A stretch of DNA of 64,000 nt from Gillisella taibaishanensis (GTDB lineage Bacteria > Pseudomonadota > Alphaproteobacteria > Rhizobiales > Rhizobiaceae), in NCBI RefSeq assembly GCF_001938985.1, contig NZ_MKIN01000022.1, positions 372,001 to 436,000 on the forward strand, written 5' to 3'. Of this stretch, positions 19,591 through 29,458 are shown piece after piece (position 1 is the first letter of the stretch; each line of letters opens with the position of its first letter). Below the pieces are notes generated by a model. It saw only the letters and a program-made list of their open reading frames with translations, was not told the DNA's origin and made no database searches. The position numbers and the translations under genes are program-made.

Positions 19591-21264
19591 TCAGTGATCG
19601 CCGGCCAGCAACTTCGCCGCAGCCGCCCTCGCCTCGTCGGTGACGGAGGCGCCGGCCAGCATGCGGGCGATTTCTTCGCGACGGTGGTCGGGTCCGATCA
19701 TCGCCACACGGGTGGCGATCTTCTCGCTGCCGTCGCTTGCCGGTCCCTTGGAGATGAGGAGATGCGTGGCGGCCCGCGCTGCCACCTGCGGCGCATGGGT
19801 AACGGAGAGCACCTGCACCCGCTCCGAGAGCCGTTTCAGCCGCTGGCCGATAGCGTCGGCCACAGCACCACCAACGCCGGTGTCGATCTCGTCAAACACC
19901 AGGGTCGGCGCCGAGCCACGATCGGCGAGCGCTACTTTCAAAGCCAGCAGGAATCTGGACAATTCACCGCCGGAGGCGACCTTCATGATCGGGCCGGGCC
20001 GCGTGCCAGGATTGGTCTGGACATGGAATTCCACGACATCGATGCCATCGGCCGTCGCATTGTCGCCGTCCGCAGTCACTTCGACCATAAAGCGGGCGCG
20101 CTCCAGCTTCAGGGCGGGCAATTCCTGCATAACGGCATCGGCAAGCGAGGCCGCAGCATTGCTGCGCTTGTCGGACAGGGACTTGGCGGCGGAGAAATAG
20201 GCGGCCTTGGTCTCGGTCACAGCCTTTTCCAGTTTGCCGAGTTTTTCCTCGCCGGCATCGAGATCAGCGAGATCGGTGATCATCTTTTCGGCAAGCGCGG
20301 GAAGGTCAGCGACCATGACGGAATATTTGCGACCGGCAGCACGCAGCGCAAACAGACGCTCCTCGACACGCTCCAGTTCTCGCGGATCGAATTCAGTACG
20401 CCTGAGCGCCGATTCAACCTCCATCTGCGCGCTCGACAACGTATCGAGGGCGGTTTCCAGCAGGCTGACCGTATCCTCCAACAAACCGGGCGCCTCGGCG
20501 CTCTTGCGCTCCAGCCGCCGCATCAGCGAAGCGATCATCGGCACGGGCGAGCCATTGCCGTTCAGGAATTCGCTAGCCTCGGCAATGTCACCGGCGATTC
20601 GCTCGGATTTCTGCATGCGCGAGCGGCGTTCGGCCAGATCCTCTTCCTCACCGTCCTGCGGGCTGAGACCCTCCAGCTCCTCGACGGAGGCGCGCAGATA
20701 GTCGGCCTCGCGGGCGGCGGCTTCAACCTTGGCTTTGTGGGTCTTGAAGCTCCGTTCGGCCTCGCGCCAGCGGCGATAGCTCTCGCCAAGCGCCTGTGCC
20801 TCTTCGGTCAGGCCGGCAAAAGCATCGAGCAGCAGCCGGTGAGCGCCGGTATCGACCAGGGCGCGATCGTCATGTTGGCCGTGAATTTCAACGAGATATT
20901 GGCCCGCCTGGCGCATCAACTGGACGCTGACCGGCTGGTCGTTGACATAGGCGCGGGTACGGCCATCCGCCGACTGCACCCGGCGGAAAATCAGGTCGCC
21001 ATCGTCATCGATGCCGTTTTCGCGCAGCATCAGCCGAGCCGGATGGGTCATGGCCACGTCGAACACGGCGGTCACCTGCCCCTTGTCCTCGCCATGGCGC
21101 ACCAGCGAGCCATCGCCGCGCCCACCGAGGGCCAGCGACAAGCTGTCGAGCAATATGGATTTCCCTGCCCCGGTTTCACCGGTGAGCACGGAAAGACCGG
21201 CCGAGAAGCCGAGGTCGAGCCGCTCGATCAAGACGATGTCACGGATCGAAAGCTGGACGAGCAT
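19591..21264 (-). CDS. recN: DNA repair ATPase RecN
   Basis: The 557-residue product is an SMC-like ATPase. The Walker A loop is GETGAGKSILLDSL (about residues 30-43), long coiled-coil arms (about 150-375) come next, and the C-terminal half carries the ABC signature SGGELSRFLLALK and Walker B LVFDEIDTGVGG. RecN acts early in recombinational repair of double-strand breaks. Length is normal. It ends 172 bp upstream of the PLD gene start and begins 44 bp after the bamD stop. This bamD-recN-ligA neighbourhood is typical of rhizobia. No LexA-type site was recognised before it; it is probably transcribed from upstream. Confidence 0.96.
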   Translation of the reverse strand: MLVQLSIRDIVLIERLDLGFSAGLSVLTGETGAGKSILLDSLSLALGGRGDGSLVRHGEDKGQVTAVFDVAMTHPARLMLRENGIDDDGDLIFRRVQSADGRTRAYVNDQPVSVQLMRQAGQYLVEIHGQHDDRALVDTGAHRLLLDAFAGLTEEAQALGESYRRWREAERSFKTHKAKVEAAAREADYLRASVEELEGLSPQDGEEEDLAERRSRMQKSERIAGDIAEASEFLNGNGSPVPMIASLMRRLERKSAEAPGLLEDTVSLLETALDTLSSAQMEVESALRRTEFDPRELERVEERLFALRAAGRKYSVMVADLPALAEKMITDLADLDAGEEKLGKLEKAVTETKAAYFSAAKSLSDKRSNAAASLADAVMQELPALKLERARFMVEVTADGDNATADGIDVVEFHVQTNPGTRPGPIMKVASGGELSRFLLALKVALADRGSAPTLVFDEIDTGVGGAVADAIGQRLKRLSERVQVLSVTHAPQVAARAATHLLISKGPASDGSEKIATRVAMIGPDHRREEIARMLAGASVTDEARAAAAKLLAGDH

Positions 21265-21308
21265 GGGTGTTTACATCTCTCGCAAGACGACGGAGGAACC
21301 GTCTATGA

Positions 21309-22181
21309 TCAGGACGAGCCGAGCAGCAGTTTCTTGCCGGCCTTGGAAATCCAGCTTTCCTGCGATTCCTGCGGCGAGACGCCGCCGTTCTTCAGCAGAT
21401 CGAAGCTGTCCTTGTACCACTTGCTGTCAGGATAATTGTGACCGAGAACCGCTGCCGCCGTCTGCGCTTCCTGCACCACGCCCATGGCATAATAGGCTTC
21501 GACGAGACGCGCCAGCGCTTCCTCGATCTGGTTTGTGGTCGGATACTGCTCAACGACATTACGGAAGCGCTGGATCGAAGCGAGATATTCCTTACGCTCC
21601 AGATAGTAGCGACCGATCTGCATTTCCTTGCCGGCCAGCTGGTCACGGGCAAAACGCATCTTTTCCTGAGCATCCGAAACATATTCGGAGGTCGGATAAG
21701 TCTTCACCAGCTTGTCCATCGCCTCAAGCGTACGGGCAGAATATTTCTGGTCCTGCGTGACGTTCGGGATCTGGCGCCAGTTGGACAGGCCGATCAGATA
21801 CTGAACATAGGCCGAATCCTTGGTCGACGGATAGAGCGTCATGTAGCGCGTACCGGTTGCGATCGCCTCGGTATACTTGCCCTGGCGATATTTGACGAAA
21901 GTGCTCATGACAAGCGCCTTCTGCGACCAATCCGAGAACGGGTTCTGCTTGTCGACGGCGTCAAACTTACGCGACGCTTCGGCGAGATTTCCAGCCTTGA
22001 TATTGGCGAGACCCTGATCGTAAAGCTGTTCCGGAGGATCGGTCTCAGCACTGAGCTTGGTAATATCGATGTCCTTGTCGGTGTTGCAGGCGCTCAAAAG
22101 AGGCGCAACACTGACGACGGACAAGCAAATGGCAAGCATCCGTGCTGACTGGTTGATCATGGAAGGCTTCACTTCACTCAT
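21309..22181 (-). CDS. bamD: Outer membrane assembly lipoprotein BamD
   Basis: A 290-residue protein with a lipoprotein signal ending in [10 protein letters not shown] (lipobox LSAC), followed by TPR-type helical repeats: [39 protein letters not shown] and [20 protein letters not shown]. BamD is the essential lipoprotein of the BAM complex that folds beta-barrel proteins into the outer membrane. An internal ATG (MINQSARM, 7 codons in) gives a more usual signal length and may be the true start; neither has a strong ribosome-binding site. Upstream is a 468-bp gap with a RIME-like element that separates it from lpxC. Confidence 0.95.
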   Translation of the reverse strand: MSEVKPSMINQSARMLAICLSVVSVAPLLSACNTDKDIDITKLSAETDPPEQLYDQGLANIKAGNLAEASRKFDAVDKQNPFSDWSQKALVMSTFVKYRQGKYTEAIATGTRYMTLYPSTKDSAYVQYLIGLSNWRQIPNVTQDQKYSARTLEAMDKLVKTYPTSEYVSDAQEKMRFARDQLAGKEMQIGRYYLERKEYLASIQRFRNVVEQYPTTNQIEEALARLVEAYYAMGVVQEAQTAAAVLGHNYPDSKWYKDSFDLLKNGGVSPQESQESWISKAGKKLLLGSS

Positions 22182-22383
22182 ACGACAGATCCCAATTGCA
22201 GCGGCGCTTCAAAAGCCATCGCGTCCGCATGGCGTTTTAGCCATAAAGATAACGGCAGGGCAACGCAATGGTGATGATTTAACGCATTTTTATGGCGCTC
22301 CGCCATAATCCCTCGTTTTCTCCCGCCATCATCACACCCGACTTGCCGTGAAAGGCAAACTGGCAGATGAAAAGCGCCTCCTC

Positions 22384-22480
22384 TACAGCGCCACGCGTCT
22401 TATAAAACGCGCAGAGGACGCTGTAAAACTTTAAATCCCCGGCACAATGCTTGAGTCGATTCCGATTTAAGGATTATGCC
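22384..22480. repeat. RIME-like two-palindrome intergenic element
   Basis: The first palindrome has outer arms TACAGCG (22384-22390) and CGCTGTA (22419-22425) with an inner CGCGT/ACGCG. The second is an imperfect 18-bp hairpin (22441-22458 against 22463-22480, loop of 4; 14 Watson-Crick pairs and 2 G-U pairs). Two palindromes in about 100 bp fits the published description of rhizobial intergenic mosaic elements (RIME). It fills the middle of the 22182-22649 gap, which contains no gene. Confidence 0.65.
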
Positions 22481-22649
22481 GTCGCGATCATTCTTGCGAA
22501 ACCTCGTCCGGTCCAGCCCATTTCGCGCCGTTAGTCGTCCCGTCCCCAGAAAACGTGAGGACAGAAGCAGAAGCACATATGCAAAACGGCGCCTCACGGC
22601 GCCGTCTGTGATTTGTCGACGAATGCCGACTGGATCGTTTTTTGGCGAC

Positions 22650-23606
22650 TTACGCCGTCCAGGGCGCAAAGCCAGGAGCGTTGATCGCAACGAATTCGCG
22701 AGCGCGGGCCTTGCCGCCGCGGGCGCCGGGAGCCTCAACCACTTCATAGGCCGAAGCGTCGGACAACAGAGCCTTGAGAGCCATGGAATTCATCTTGTGG
22801 CCACCGCGATAGGAACGGTAGCAGCCAATGAACTGTGCGCCAGCGAGAGCCAAGTCACCAACGGCGTCCAGAGTCTTGTGGCGGGCGAATTCGTCCGGAT
22901 AGCGCAGGCCTTCGATATTGACGACCTTATCATCGTCAGAGATGACGACGGAATTTTCCAGCGACGAGCCGAGCGCGAGACCAGCAGCCCAGAGACGCTC
23001 GACATCACGCATGAAGCCGAAGGTGCGGGCGCGCGACAATTCCTGCTTGAAGGTCTGAGCCGTCAAATCGCCCTGCCAGGACTGGCGACCGATCAGCGGG
23101 CAATCGAAGTCGATTTCGACTTCGAAGCGCGTACCTTCATAGGGACGGAACTCCGCCCAGGACGCACCGTTGTCGACGCGAACAGGCTTCATCACGCGGA
23201 TATAACGGCGCTTTACACCGAGGCTAACAATGCCGGCCTGTTCGATGGCGTCGATATAAACAGCAGAGCTGCCGTCCATGACAGGCGTTTCCGGACCATC
23301 AACCTCAACGACCAGGTTGTCGATGCCGAGCGAATAAATAGCGGCCATCACGTGTTCGACGGTGGCAACCCAATGGGTCGGCGAAGAGCCGAGAACGGTG
23401 GAAAGATCGGTATTGCCGACCTGCGAGGCGACTGCTTTCAATTCGGTGACGGAACCATTGGCGTGCTGGCGGTGGAAAACCACGCCGGTTCCGGCTTCAG
23501 CCGGCAGAAAGCTCATGGTGACGGGCTGACCGGAATGCACGCCGATACCCTTCAGGGTGACCGGCTGAGCGATAGTGGTCTGAAAGCTCAACAACCCGAT
23601 TGCCAT
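22650..23606 (-). CDS. lpxC: UDP-3-O-acyl-N-acetylglucosamine deacetylase
   Basis: The 318-residue zinc enzyme catalyses the committed step of lipid A synthesis in the cytoplasm. Key residues are visible: the zinc-ligand histidine in TVEHVMAA, the catalytic-site HKTLDAVGDLAL (His and Asp), and the RGGHKMNSMAL loop. The N-terminal VTLKGIGVHSGQPV is also typical. Length is normal. The ATG has AGGGTG nine bases upstream. Its position just after ftsZ, with bamD following, is standard for alphaproteobacteria. A hairpin 290 bp upstream and a promoter-like pair of hexamers at 23759-23787 suggest separate transcription from ftsZ. Confidence 0.97.
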   Translation of the reverse strand: MAIGLLSFQTTIAQPVTLKGIGVHSGQPVTMSFLPAEAGTGVVFHRQHANGSVTELKAVASQVGNTDLSTVLGSSPTHWVATVEHVMAAIYSLGIDNLVVEVDGPETPVMDGSSAVYIDAIEQAGIVSLGVKRRYIRVMKPVRVDNGASWAEFRPYEGTRFEVEIDFDCPLIGRQSWQGDLTAQTFKQELSRARTFGFMRDVERLWAAGLALGSSLENSVVISDDDKVVNIEGLRYPDEFARHKTLDAVGDLALAGAQFIGCYRSYRGGHKMNSMALKALLSDASAYEVVEAPGARGGKARAREFVAINAPGFAPWTA

Positions 23607-23758
23607 AAAAATTCACCCTTTCAAGTCTTCAATTCCCGCGCCAGCCGCCTTGCCTTGGACCCGGCTCCGTTCGCGGTTGCCTGATCACGCCCGGCCGCCG
23701 CTCGTCTGCTGGTTCTTTCGGCCGGATACCGGCCCGTCTCGCGCTCTTCGTTATCCGG

Positions 23759-23787
23759 GATATACGTTTGGAAACGCAACAATCCAA
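23759..23787 (-). promoter_or_regulatory. Putative sigma-70-type promoter of lpxC
   Basis: On the minus strand TTGGAT and TATATC are separated by exactly 17 bases. They would give a leader of about 145 bases before lpxC. Match by eye only. Confidence 0.35.
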
Positions 23788-23895
23788 ATCAATGTTTCTT
23801 TCCGATTGTTACGAAACCGAATCTTTGAAAAGGCCTTGGAAAACTGTGGATTACCGGTGCTGTCTCACCAAAAAAACCGGGTGACGAAACAGGCA

Positions 23896-23919
23896 AGCCC
23901 GGGTCTCGTGACCCGGGCT
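23896..23919 (-). terminator. GC-rich hairpin after ftsZ
   Basis: AGCCCGGGTC and GACCCGGGCT form a perfect 10-bp stem around TCGT, 143 bp past the ftsZ stop. No T-run follows at once; a run of seven T occurs about 20 bases later on the minus strand. It may end the ftsZ transcript or only attenuate it. Confidence 0.45.
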
Positions 23920-23940
23920 CCCCAGAAATTTACGTAAAAA

Positions 23941-23970
23941 CGAACCGATCGGTTCGAAATCGATCGGTTT
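23941..23970. other. 16-bp perfect palindrome with a second half copy
   Basis: CGAACCGATCGGTTCG (23941-23956) is a perfect palindrome. A near copy of its core, ATCGATCGGTT, follows at 23959-23969, 15 bp downstream. It lies between the ftsZ stop and the hairpin. The shape fits an operator for a dimeric repressor, but none is suggested by the neighbours. The rest of the 23607-24061 gap shows only the promoter and hairpin listed. Confidence 0.35.
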
Positions 23971-24061
23971 GCCCTCTGGAATCACCTGAGAGGAAGAAGC
24001 GGGTCGGAAAACCGGGGACACCGATTCTCCGACCTCATCCTTAATCTCAGTCGATCTGACC

Positions 24062-25873
24062 TCAGTTGGACTGGCGGCGCAGGAAGGCCGGGATTTCCAG
24101 CTGATCGTCATCGTGAGCAGCACGGCTCTGCGGCACCTGACGGCCTTGGTCGTCAAGATTGCCGCGACGCGGCGCGTAGAGGCTTGCTTCCGGCGACAGC
24201 GGACGGCGCTGCTGGGACGCAGCAGCCGGAGCCGGCGTGGTCATGTCAGCCGAGACATTATCTTCTTGGCGGCCAAGCGAGTTGGTGATGCGGCGCAGAA
24301 GGCCCATCGGACCACGATCCTCGGAAGCCTGCTGGGCGGCTGGCTGGCTGCGGTGATCGAGTTCTGCCTGCACGACCGGCGGGAAATCTTCCATCTTCGG
24401 CATGCGGGACTGTTCGGCCTGACGCATGACCGGAGCGGCCGGTTCCTGACGAACCACAGGCGCAACGGGCTCTTGGCGGAACGTCGGCTGCGGAGCAGGA
24501 GCGGCAGGCTGCATGGCTGGTGCTGGCTGCGGTGCGCGGGCAACCGGCTGTTCCGGAGCTGCGAAGGAGGCAAACAGCTTGCTCTGCGGGCGGAAATCGT
24601 CAGCGGCCGGAGCAGCAGCGACTGGAGCCTGTGCGGCAACAGGCTGAGCCGACATGGCAGCCTGACGGGCGACGGCGATTTCGAGCTCGCGTTCCATTTC
24701 AGCTTCGGCATTGCGGATCTGCTCGGCGACCGGGTCGAGCGGACGTGTTGCGAAGATCGATGGTGCAGGAGCAGCCGGTGCGACCGGTGCAGCAGCGACC
24801 GGTGCCGGCTGCGGAGCAGGAGCGGCCTGCGGGATGGCGGCCGAAGGACGGATCATCGGCTTGGAAATCGTGCGCATTTCAGCGCCGCGGGCTTCCAGAG
24901 CATTGGCGGCGCGGTCGATGCCTGTCGCAACGACGGAGACGCGGATCAGGCCTTCCAGCGCTTCGTCGAAGGTCGCGCCGAGGATGATGTTGGCGTCGGC
25001 ATCGACTTCTTCGCGGATGCGGGTTGCGGCTTCGTCGACTTCGAACAGGGTCAGGTCACGACCACCGGTGATCGAGATCAGCAGGCCCTGGGCGCCCTTC
25101 ATCGAGGTTTCGTCGAGCAGCGGGTTGGCGATGGCAGCTTCGGCAGCCTGAAGCGCACGGCCTGGGCCGGAAGCCTCGCCGGTGCCCATCATGGCGCGGC
25201 CCATCTCGCGCATCACAGAACGGACGTCTGCGAAGTCGAGGTTGATCAGGCCTTCCTTGACCATCAGGTCGGTGATGCAGGCAACGCCGGAATAAAGAAC
25301 CTGGTCGGCCATGGCGAAGGCATCGGCAAAGGTCGTGCGATCGTTGGCGATGCGGAACAGGTTCTGGTTCGGGATGACGATCAGCGTGTCGACCGACTTC
25401 TGCAGGGCGTCGATGCCGGCTTCAGCCAGACGCATGCGGCGCGCGCCTTCGAAATGGAACGGCTTGGTGACGACGCCGACGGTCAGGATGCCCTTGTTGC
25501 GGGCGGCCTGGGCCACGACGGGAGCTGCACCCGTGCCGGTGCCGCCGCCCATGCCGGCGGTGACGAAGCACATGTGAGTGCCATTCAGGTGATCGATGAT
25601 CTCATCAATGCATTCCTCGGCAGCGGCGCGGCCAACTTCCGGCTGCGAGCCTGCGCCGAGACCTTCGGTGACATTGGCGCCGAGCTGGATGATCCGCTCT
25701 GCCTTAGTCATGGTCAGGGCCTGGGCATCGGTATTGGCAACAACGAAATCCACGCCCTGAAGACCGGCGGTGATCATGTTGTTGACGGCATTGCCGCCGC
25801 CACCGCCAACGCCGAATACGGTGATGCGCGGCTTCAGTTCGGTAATATCCGGCTTGTTCAGATTGATGGTCAT
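24062..25873 (-). CDS. ftsZ: Cell division protein FtsZ
   Basis: A 603-residue tubulin-like GTPase that forms the division ring. The GTP-binding signature is [14 protein letters not shown] (GGGTGTG at 109-115), preceded by [14 protein letters not shown]. The globular core ends near residue 330. A long disordered linker of about 250 residues, rich in Pro, Ala and Gln with [14 protein letters not shown]-type repeats, then leads to the conserved terminal peptide [10 protein letters not shown], which binds FtsA and other partners. The long linker is typical of rhizobial FtsZ1. The start at MTINLNKPD (25873) has GAAGGA upstream; the frame is open to 25918 without support. It follows ftsA by about 105 bp. 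Confidence 0.98.
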   Translation of the reverse strand: MTINLNKPDITELKPRITVFGVGGGGGNAVNNMITAGLQGVDFVVANTDAQALTMTKAERIIQLGANVTEGLGAGSQPEVGRAAAEECIDEIIDHLNGTHMCFVTAGMGGGTGTGAAPVVAQAARNKGILTVGVVTKPFHFEGARRMRLAEAGIDALQKSVDTLIVIPNQNLFRIANDRTTFADAFAMADQVLYSGVACITDLMVKEGLINLDFADVRSVMREMGRAMMGTGEASGPGRALQAAEAAIANPLLDETSMKGAQGLLISITGGRDLTLFEVDEAATRIREEVDADANIILGATFDEALEGLIRVSVVATGIDRAANALEARGAEMRTISKPMIRPSAAIPQAAPAPQPAPVAAAPVAPAAPAPSIFATRPLDPVAEQIRNAEAEMERELEIAVARQAAMSAQPVAAQAPVAAAPAADDFRPQSKLFASFAAPEQPVARAPQPAPAMQPAAPAPQPTFRQEPVAPVVRQEPAAPVMRQAEQSRMPKMEDFPPVVQAELDHRSQPAAQQASEDRGPMGLLRRITNSLGRQEDNVSADMTTPAPAAASQQRRPLSPEASLYAPRRGNLDDQGRQVPQSRAAHDDDQLEIPAFLRRQSN

Positions 25874-25978
25874 GTTACCCGTTCCTTCTTTCCCTGGCCG
25901 CATCGCCACGCTGGCCATGTCTTGTCTCTATTGCTGATCGCGCCTCGAATCGGTCTTCCGCCCGCAAGGCGCAGGTCC

Positions 25979-27304
25979 TCAAAAACTCTCTTTCAACCAT
26001 TGTCCCACGCGCATCATGCGGCTGTTGCCGGAGCCAGAGGAGAACAAGCCTCCCTGCCCCACAGCGATCTCCTGATCGGCCACCTGCGGGTAGATCATCA
26101 GACCTACCGCGGTGGAGAAGGCCGGTCCCTTGGCTGCCACAGGCAGACCAGAAACGCCCATCGGCCGTCCGATCCGAACGTTGCGGGCGAGCATCCGCCG
26201 CGCGACTTCCGGAAGACCGGTCAATTGGCTTGCGCCGCCGGTCAGGACCAATCGCTTACCGACCACGGGGCTAAAGCCCGATGCGTGGATCCGGTCGCGA
26301 ATCATCTCCAGAGTCTCTTCAATACGCGCTTGAATGATTCGCGTCAGCAAAGAACGTGGAACTTGGATCGGTAAATCGCGATCGTCTTCGCCGATTGGCG
26401 GAATTGCAACAACATCACGCTCTTCCGAGCCGTTGGCGAAGGCCGAACCATGCACCACCTTCAGCCGCTCGGCATCTTCGATCCGGGTCGAAAGACCACG
26501 GGCAAGATCGGTGGTGACGTGATGGCCGCCAATGGCGATCGCATCCGTATGGATCAGCTTACCTTCGGCAAACACCGAGATAGTCGTCGTGCCGCCGCCC
26601 ATGTCAATTGCGGCACAGCCGAGCTCGACTTCGTCGTCGACCAGGGCGGCAAGACCGCTGGCATAGGGCGTTGCTACCAGACCTTCGACGGTCAGGTGAG
26701 CGCGATTGATGCAAAGCTCGAGATTCTTCAGCGCCGGACGCTCGGCCGTCACCACATGCATGTCGACACCAAGCGTATCGCCGAACATGCCGAGCGGATC
26801 GCGGATGCCGCGCTCGCCGTCGAGCGAAAAGCCCGTGGCCAGCGAATGCAGGAGAACCCGGTCGCGCCGCTGCGACTGATGGCTGGCGGCGGACAGAACC
26901 CGCTTCAGGTCGGCGCCTTCGACTTCCTGGCCGCCAAGATCGATGGTGGCGGTATAGACGTCGGAGCCGATCCGGCCGGCCGAAACGTTGACGATAAGGC
27001 TATCGACAGTCAGCCCGGCCATGCGCTCGGCGGCATCGACGGCGAGCCGCACGACGCTTTCCACCGATTCGATGTCGGAGATGACGCCGGACTTCATGCC
27101 GCGCGACCGCTGATGGCCGATGCCGATCACCTCGACATTGTGGGTGCGGCCCGGCAGCACGTCGCTTTCCTTGCGCGGCGTCAGCCGGCCGATCATGCAG
27201 ACGACCTTGGTGGAGCCGATATCGAGAACCGATACGACGTGGCTACGCTTGTGCGACAATGGCTTCATGCGGGGCAATCCGAAAGAGGAACCGAATACGC
27301 TCAT
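25979..27304 (-). CDS. ftsA: Cell division protein FtsA
   Basis: The 441-residue actin-like ATPase tethers FtsZ to the membrane. Actin-fold motifs are present: VSVLDIGSTKVVCMIG (phosphate 1), CAAIDMGGGTTTISVF (phosphate 2) and LVLTGGASQLTGLPEVA (adenosine). The C-terminus, MMRVGQWLKESF, is the amphipathic membrane-targeting helix. The GTAT-like 1C domain lies at about 90-180. The start overlaps the last bases of ftsQ (27301-27304), so translation is coupled. It sits upstream of ftsZ, as in most proteobacteria. Confidence 0.97.
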   Translation of the reverse strand: MSVFGSSFGLPRMKPLSHKRSHVVSVLDIGSTKVVCMIGRLTPRKESDVLPGRTHNVEVIGIGHQRSRGMKSGVISDIESVESVVRLAVDAAERMAGLTVDSLIVNVSAGRIGSDVYTATIDLGGQEVEGADLKRVLSAASHQSQRRDRVLLHSLATGFSLDGERGIRDPLGMFGDTLGVDMHVVTAERPALKNLELCINRAHLTVEGLVATPYASGLAALVDDEVELGCAAIDMGGGTTTISVFAEGKLIHTDAIAIGGHHVTTDLARGLSTRIEDAERLKVVHGSAFANGSEERDVVAIPPIGEDDRDLPIQVPRSLLTRIIQARIEETLEMIRDRIHASGFSPVVGKRLVLTGGASQLTGLPEVARRMLARNVRIGRPMGVSGLPVAAKGPAFSTAVGLMIYPQVADQEIAVGQGGLFSSGSGNSRMMRVGQWLKESF

Positions 27305-28257
27305 GTCTCCTTCTCCGCCTTTGCCAGCGCCTTGGCGCGGGCCGTCACGGCTGCCTGTCGGCGCGCAAGCGCCTCGGGGGTCAGCTGTACGGTCATCCGG
27401 TCGGAGAGCCTGAGATCGACGGCAGCGATGTCGCGATCCAGCAATTGTTGATCTGCATCCATCTTGGCGAGGCGCGCCATGGCGGCATCGACATCGTCTT
27501 CAGGCAGTTTCACCACGACGCCGTTGTCGAGATAGAGATCCCAGCGGCGGCTGGCGACGCGGACATAGGCCTTGACGCGGCCGGTGATCTTCGGCCAGGC
27601 GGCAAATTCACCCGCGATATCCTGGGCAGCGGCCTCGGCATCGCGACCAACGAACAGCGGCAGAGTTGCAAACTTGTTGTCACGCAGCGGCGCGATGATG
27701 CTGCCGTCCTTCTCGATCAGCGAGAGGTCGGAACCGTGCTGCCAGATGCCGTAAGCCTCGCGTTCCTTGATGTTCACTTCGATGGTGCGAGGATAAATCT
27801 TGCGCACTTCGACCTGCTCGACCCACGGCAACGCCGCGACCTTACGGCGGGCATCGTCAGCATTGATCGCGACAAGCGAGGTAGCGCCATCAAGGCCGAG
27901 CGACTGCAGCACGTCGATCTCGGACGTATGCACGTTGCCAGACAGCTTGACGTCTTCGACGGCAAAGCCGGCGGTCGAGGTCATGGCCTCGGCGAAATCG
28001 GGCCAATGGCCGCCACGCACGATGCCGAAACCAGCAACCGCAACGACGTAGGCCGCAAACGAAACCTTGCCGAGATGTTCTGGCACCGCAACCTTGCCGG
28101 AGCAGAGCGCGATGACGAAGCGCATCATCCTGCGTGCAGGACGCGGCAGAATCATCAGGCCGTCATCGGCCAGGCTCGGCGCACGGTAGGGCGCCGGCTT
28201 GCGAGCCTTGACAGACTTCAGTCCTTTTCCGGAACGACCACCCCTTACCGCGAACAA
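27301..28257 (-). CDS. ftsQ: Cell division protein FtsQ
   Basis: A 318-residue divisome protein with a cytoplasmic basic N-terminus, one membrane helix near residues 67-82 ([16 protein letters not shown]), a periplasmic POTRA domain ([20 protein letters not shown]) and the FtsQ beta domain ([20 protein letters not shown]). FtsQ bridges early and late division proteins through FtsL and FtsB. It overlaps ddl by 13 bp upstream and ftsA by 4 bp downstream. The cytoplasmic arm is longer than in E. coli, as is usual in rhizobia. The last 30 residues are rich in Ala, Lys and Arg. Confidence 0.95.
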   Translation of the reverse strand: MFAVRGGRSGKGLKSVKARKPAPYRAPSLADDGLMILPRPARRMMRFVIALCSGKVAVPEHLGKVSFAAYVVAVAGFGIVRGGHWPDFAEAMTSTAGFAVEDVKLSGNVHTSEIDVLQSLGLDGATSLVAINADDARRKVAALPWVEQVEVRKIYPRTIEVNIKEREAYGIWQHGSDLSLIEKDGSIIAPLRDNKFATLPLFVGRDAEAAAQDIAGEFAAWPKITGRVKAYVRVASRRWDLYLDNGVVVKLPEDDVDAAMARLAKMDADQQLLDRDIAAVDLRLSDRMTVQLTPEALARRQAAVTARAKALAKAEKET

Positions 28258-29171
28258 GACGCGTCCTCCACCATCCAGCTGACGAATTCACCAAAGGAAA
28301 TGCCCGCATGTGCGGCCATTTCAGGCACCAGCGATGTCGGCGTCATGCCCGGCTGGGTGTTGATTTCCAGCCAGATCAGATCGCCATCTTCAGAGAAACG
28401 GTCGTCGTAACGGAAGTCGGACCGACTGACGCCACGGCACCCGATCGCTTGATGAGCCCTGACCGCCAAGTCTTGTATTTTTTGGTAAATTTTCGGTGAA
28501 ATTTGTGCCGGAATGACATGCTCGGAGCCGCCAGCAGCATATTTGGAGTCGTAATCGTAGAATGTGTTCGCCTTGGCGACCACTTCTGTCACTGCAAGCG
28601 CCTTGCCGTCCATCACGCCGCAGGTCAATTCGCGTCCGGCAACATATGATTCGACCATCACGGTATCGCCATAGCGCCATTCGGACGATCCCAGAACCTG
28701 GGGCGGATGCGACTGATCTTCCTTGACGATCACGACGCCGAAGCTCGACCCCTCGCGCACCGGCTTCACCACATAGGGCGGCGCGATCGGATGGGTATTG
28801 CCGATATCGAAACGCGACATCTGCCGGGCAAAGGCGATCGGAACGCCAGCCGCAGCAGCCACGATCTTGGCCTGCATCTTGTCCATGGCAAGCGCCGAGG
28901 CCAGCACACCGGAATGGGTATAGGGAATGGAGAGATATTCGAGGATGCCCTGAATGGTGCCATCTTCGCCGAAGGGGCCATGCAGCGCGTTGAAGACGAC
29001 ATCCGGCTTCAGTTCCTGCAAAACGCTGGCAATATTGCGGTCGACATCGACCCGGGTGACGCGATAGCCCTGCTCTTCAAGTGCTGCCGCGCAAGGGGTT
29101 CCGGAGGCGAGGCTTACAGGCCTTTCCGACGAAAATCCACCCAGCAACACAGCAACATGCTTCTTAGCCAT
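28245..29171 (-). CDS. ddl: D-alanine--D-alanine ligase
   Basis: The 308-residue ATP-grasp enzyme makes the D-Ala-D-Ala dipeptide used by MurF. Motifs include [17 protein letters not shown] (the usual S-x-E), [42 protein letters not shown] and [19 protein letters not shown]. It is the DdlB type found in division clusters. It starts the ddl-ftsQ-ftsA-ftsZ unit here, because the plus-strand MFS gene lies upstream and cuts it off from murB. The 29172-29413 stretch therefore must carry a promoter; a candidate is listed at 29262-29286. Confidence 0.97.
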   Translation of the reverse strand: MAKKHVAVLLGGFSSERPVSLASGTPCAAALEEQGYRVTRVDVDRNIASVLQELKPDVVFNALHGPFGEDGTIQGILEYLSIPYTHSGVLASALAMDKMQAKIVAAAAGVPIAFARQMSRFDIGNTHPIAPPYVVKPVREGSSFGVVIVKEDQSHPPQVLGSSEWRYGDTVMVESYVAGRELTCGVMDGKALAVTEVVAKANTFYDYDSKYAAGGSEHVIPAQISPKIYQKIQDLAVRAHQAIGCRGVSRSDFRYDDRFSEDGDLIWLEINTQPGMTPTSLVPEMAAHAGISFGEFVSWMVEDASCSR

Positions 29172-29261
29172 TCACGCACCCAAACCAAACAACTGCGGTT
29201 TCCCGCCTCTTCTTGCGCCTCACTTGCGGCGCGAATCGCGCCACTTCATGCGCTTGCCCTC

Positions 29262-29286
29262 ATAAAACGCCATTAAGGTTAATGAA
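29262..29286 (-). promoter_or_regulatory. CtrA-like 17-bp motif with -10-like hexamer upstream of ddl
   Basis: The minus strand reads TTCATTAACCTTAATGG, then two bases, then TTTTAT. The same 17-bp motif (15 of 17) with the same two-base spacing to TATAAA occurs upstream of mraZ at 45605-45629. TTAA-rich halves resemble CtrA sites of alphaproteobacteria. Confidence 0.45.
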
Positions 29287-29458
29287 CCGTTTACTTTCGT
29301 TAACCCGCCCCCAAAAAGCCCGGGTGGTCAGCGGGAAGGCCGATTGAAGCGCCGTTATAAAATGTCGTGCTTACGCTTTCAAAAGACCGGAAATTACGTT
29401 AGAGGACGCTTCATTGTTAACTTTGCGCCTCGAGCGCATCATCCTGGACATGCTCACG

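Noticed and set aside
19594-21435. A 613-codon frame antisense to recN
   Set aside because: Same reason: mirror of a GC-rich gene, with no ribosome-binding site or domain.
23840-23853. DnaA-box-like sequence (complement of TAATCCACA)
   Set aside because: A single site with a mismatch and no cluster; not an origin.
24113-26374. A 753-codon open frame antisense to ftsZ and ftsA
   Set aside because: High-GC codon use makes long antisense frames common. Composition is Gly/Arg/His-rich and unlike a folded protein, and the sense genes are certain.
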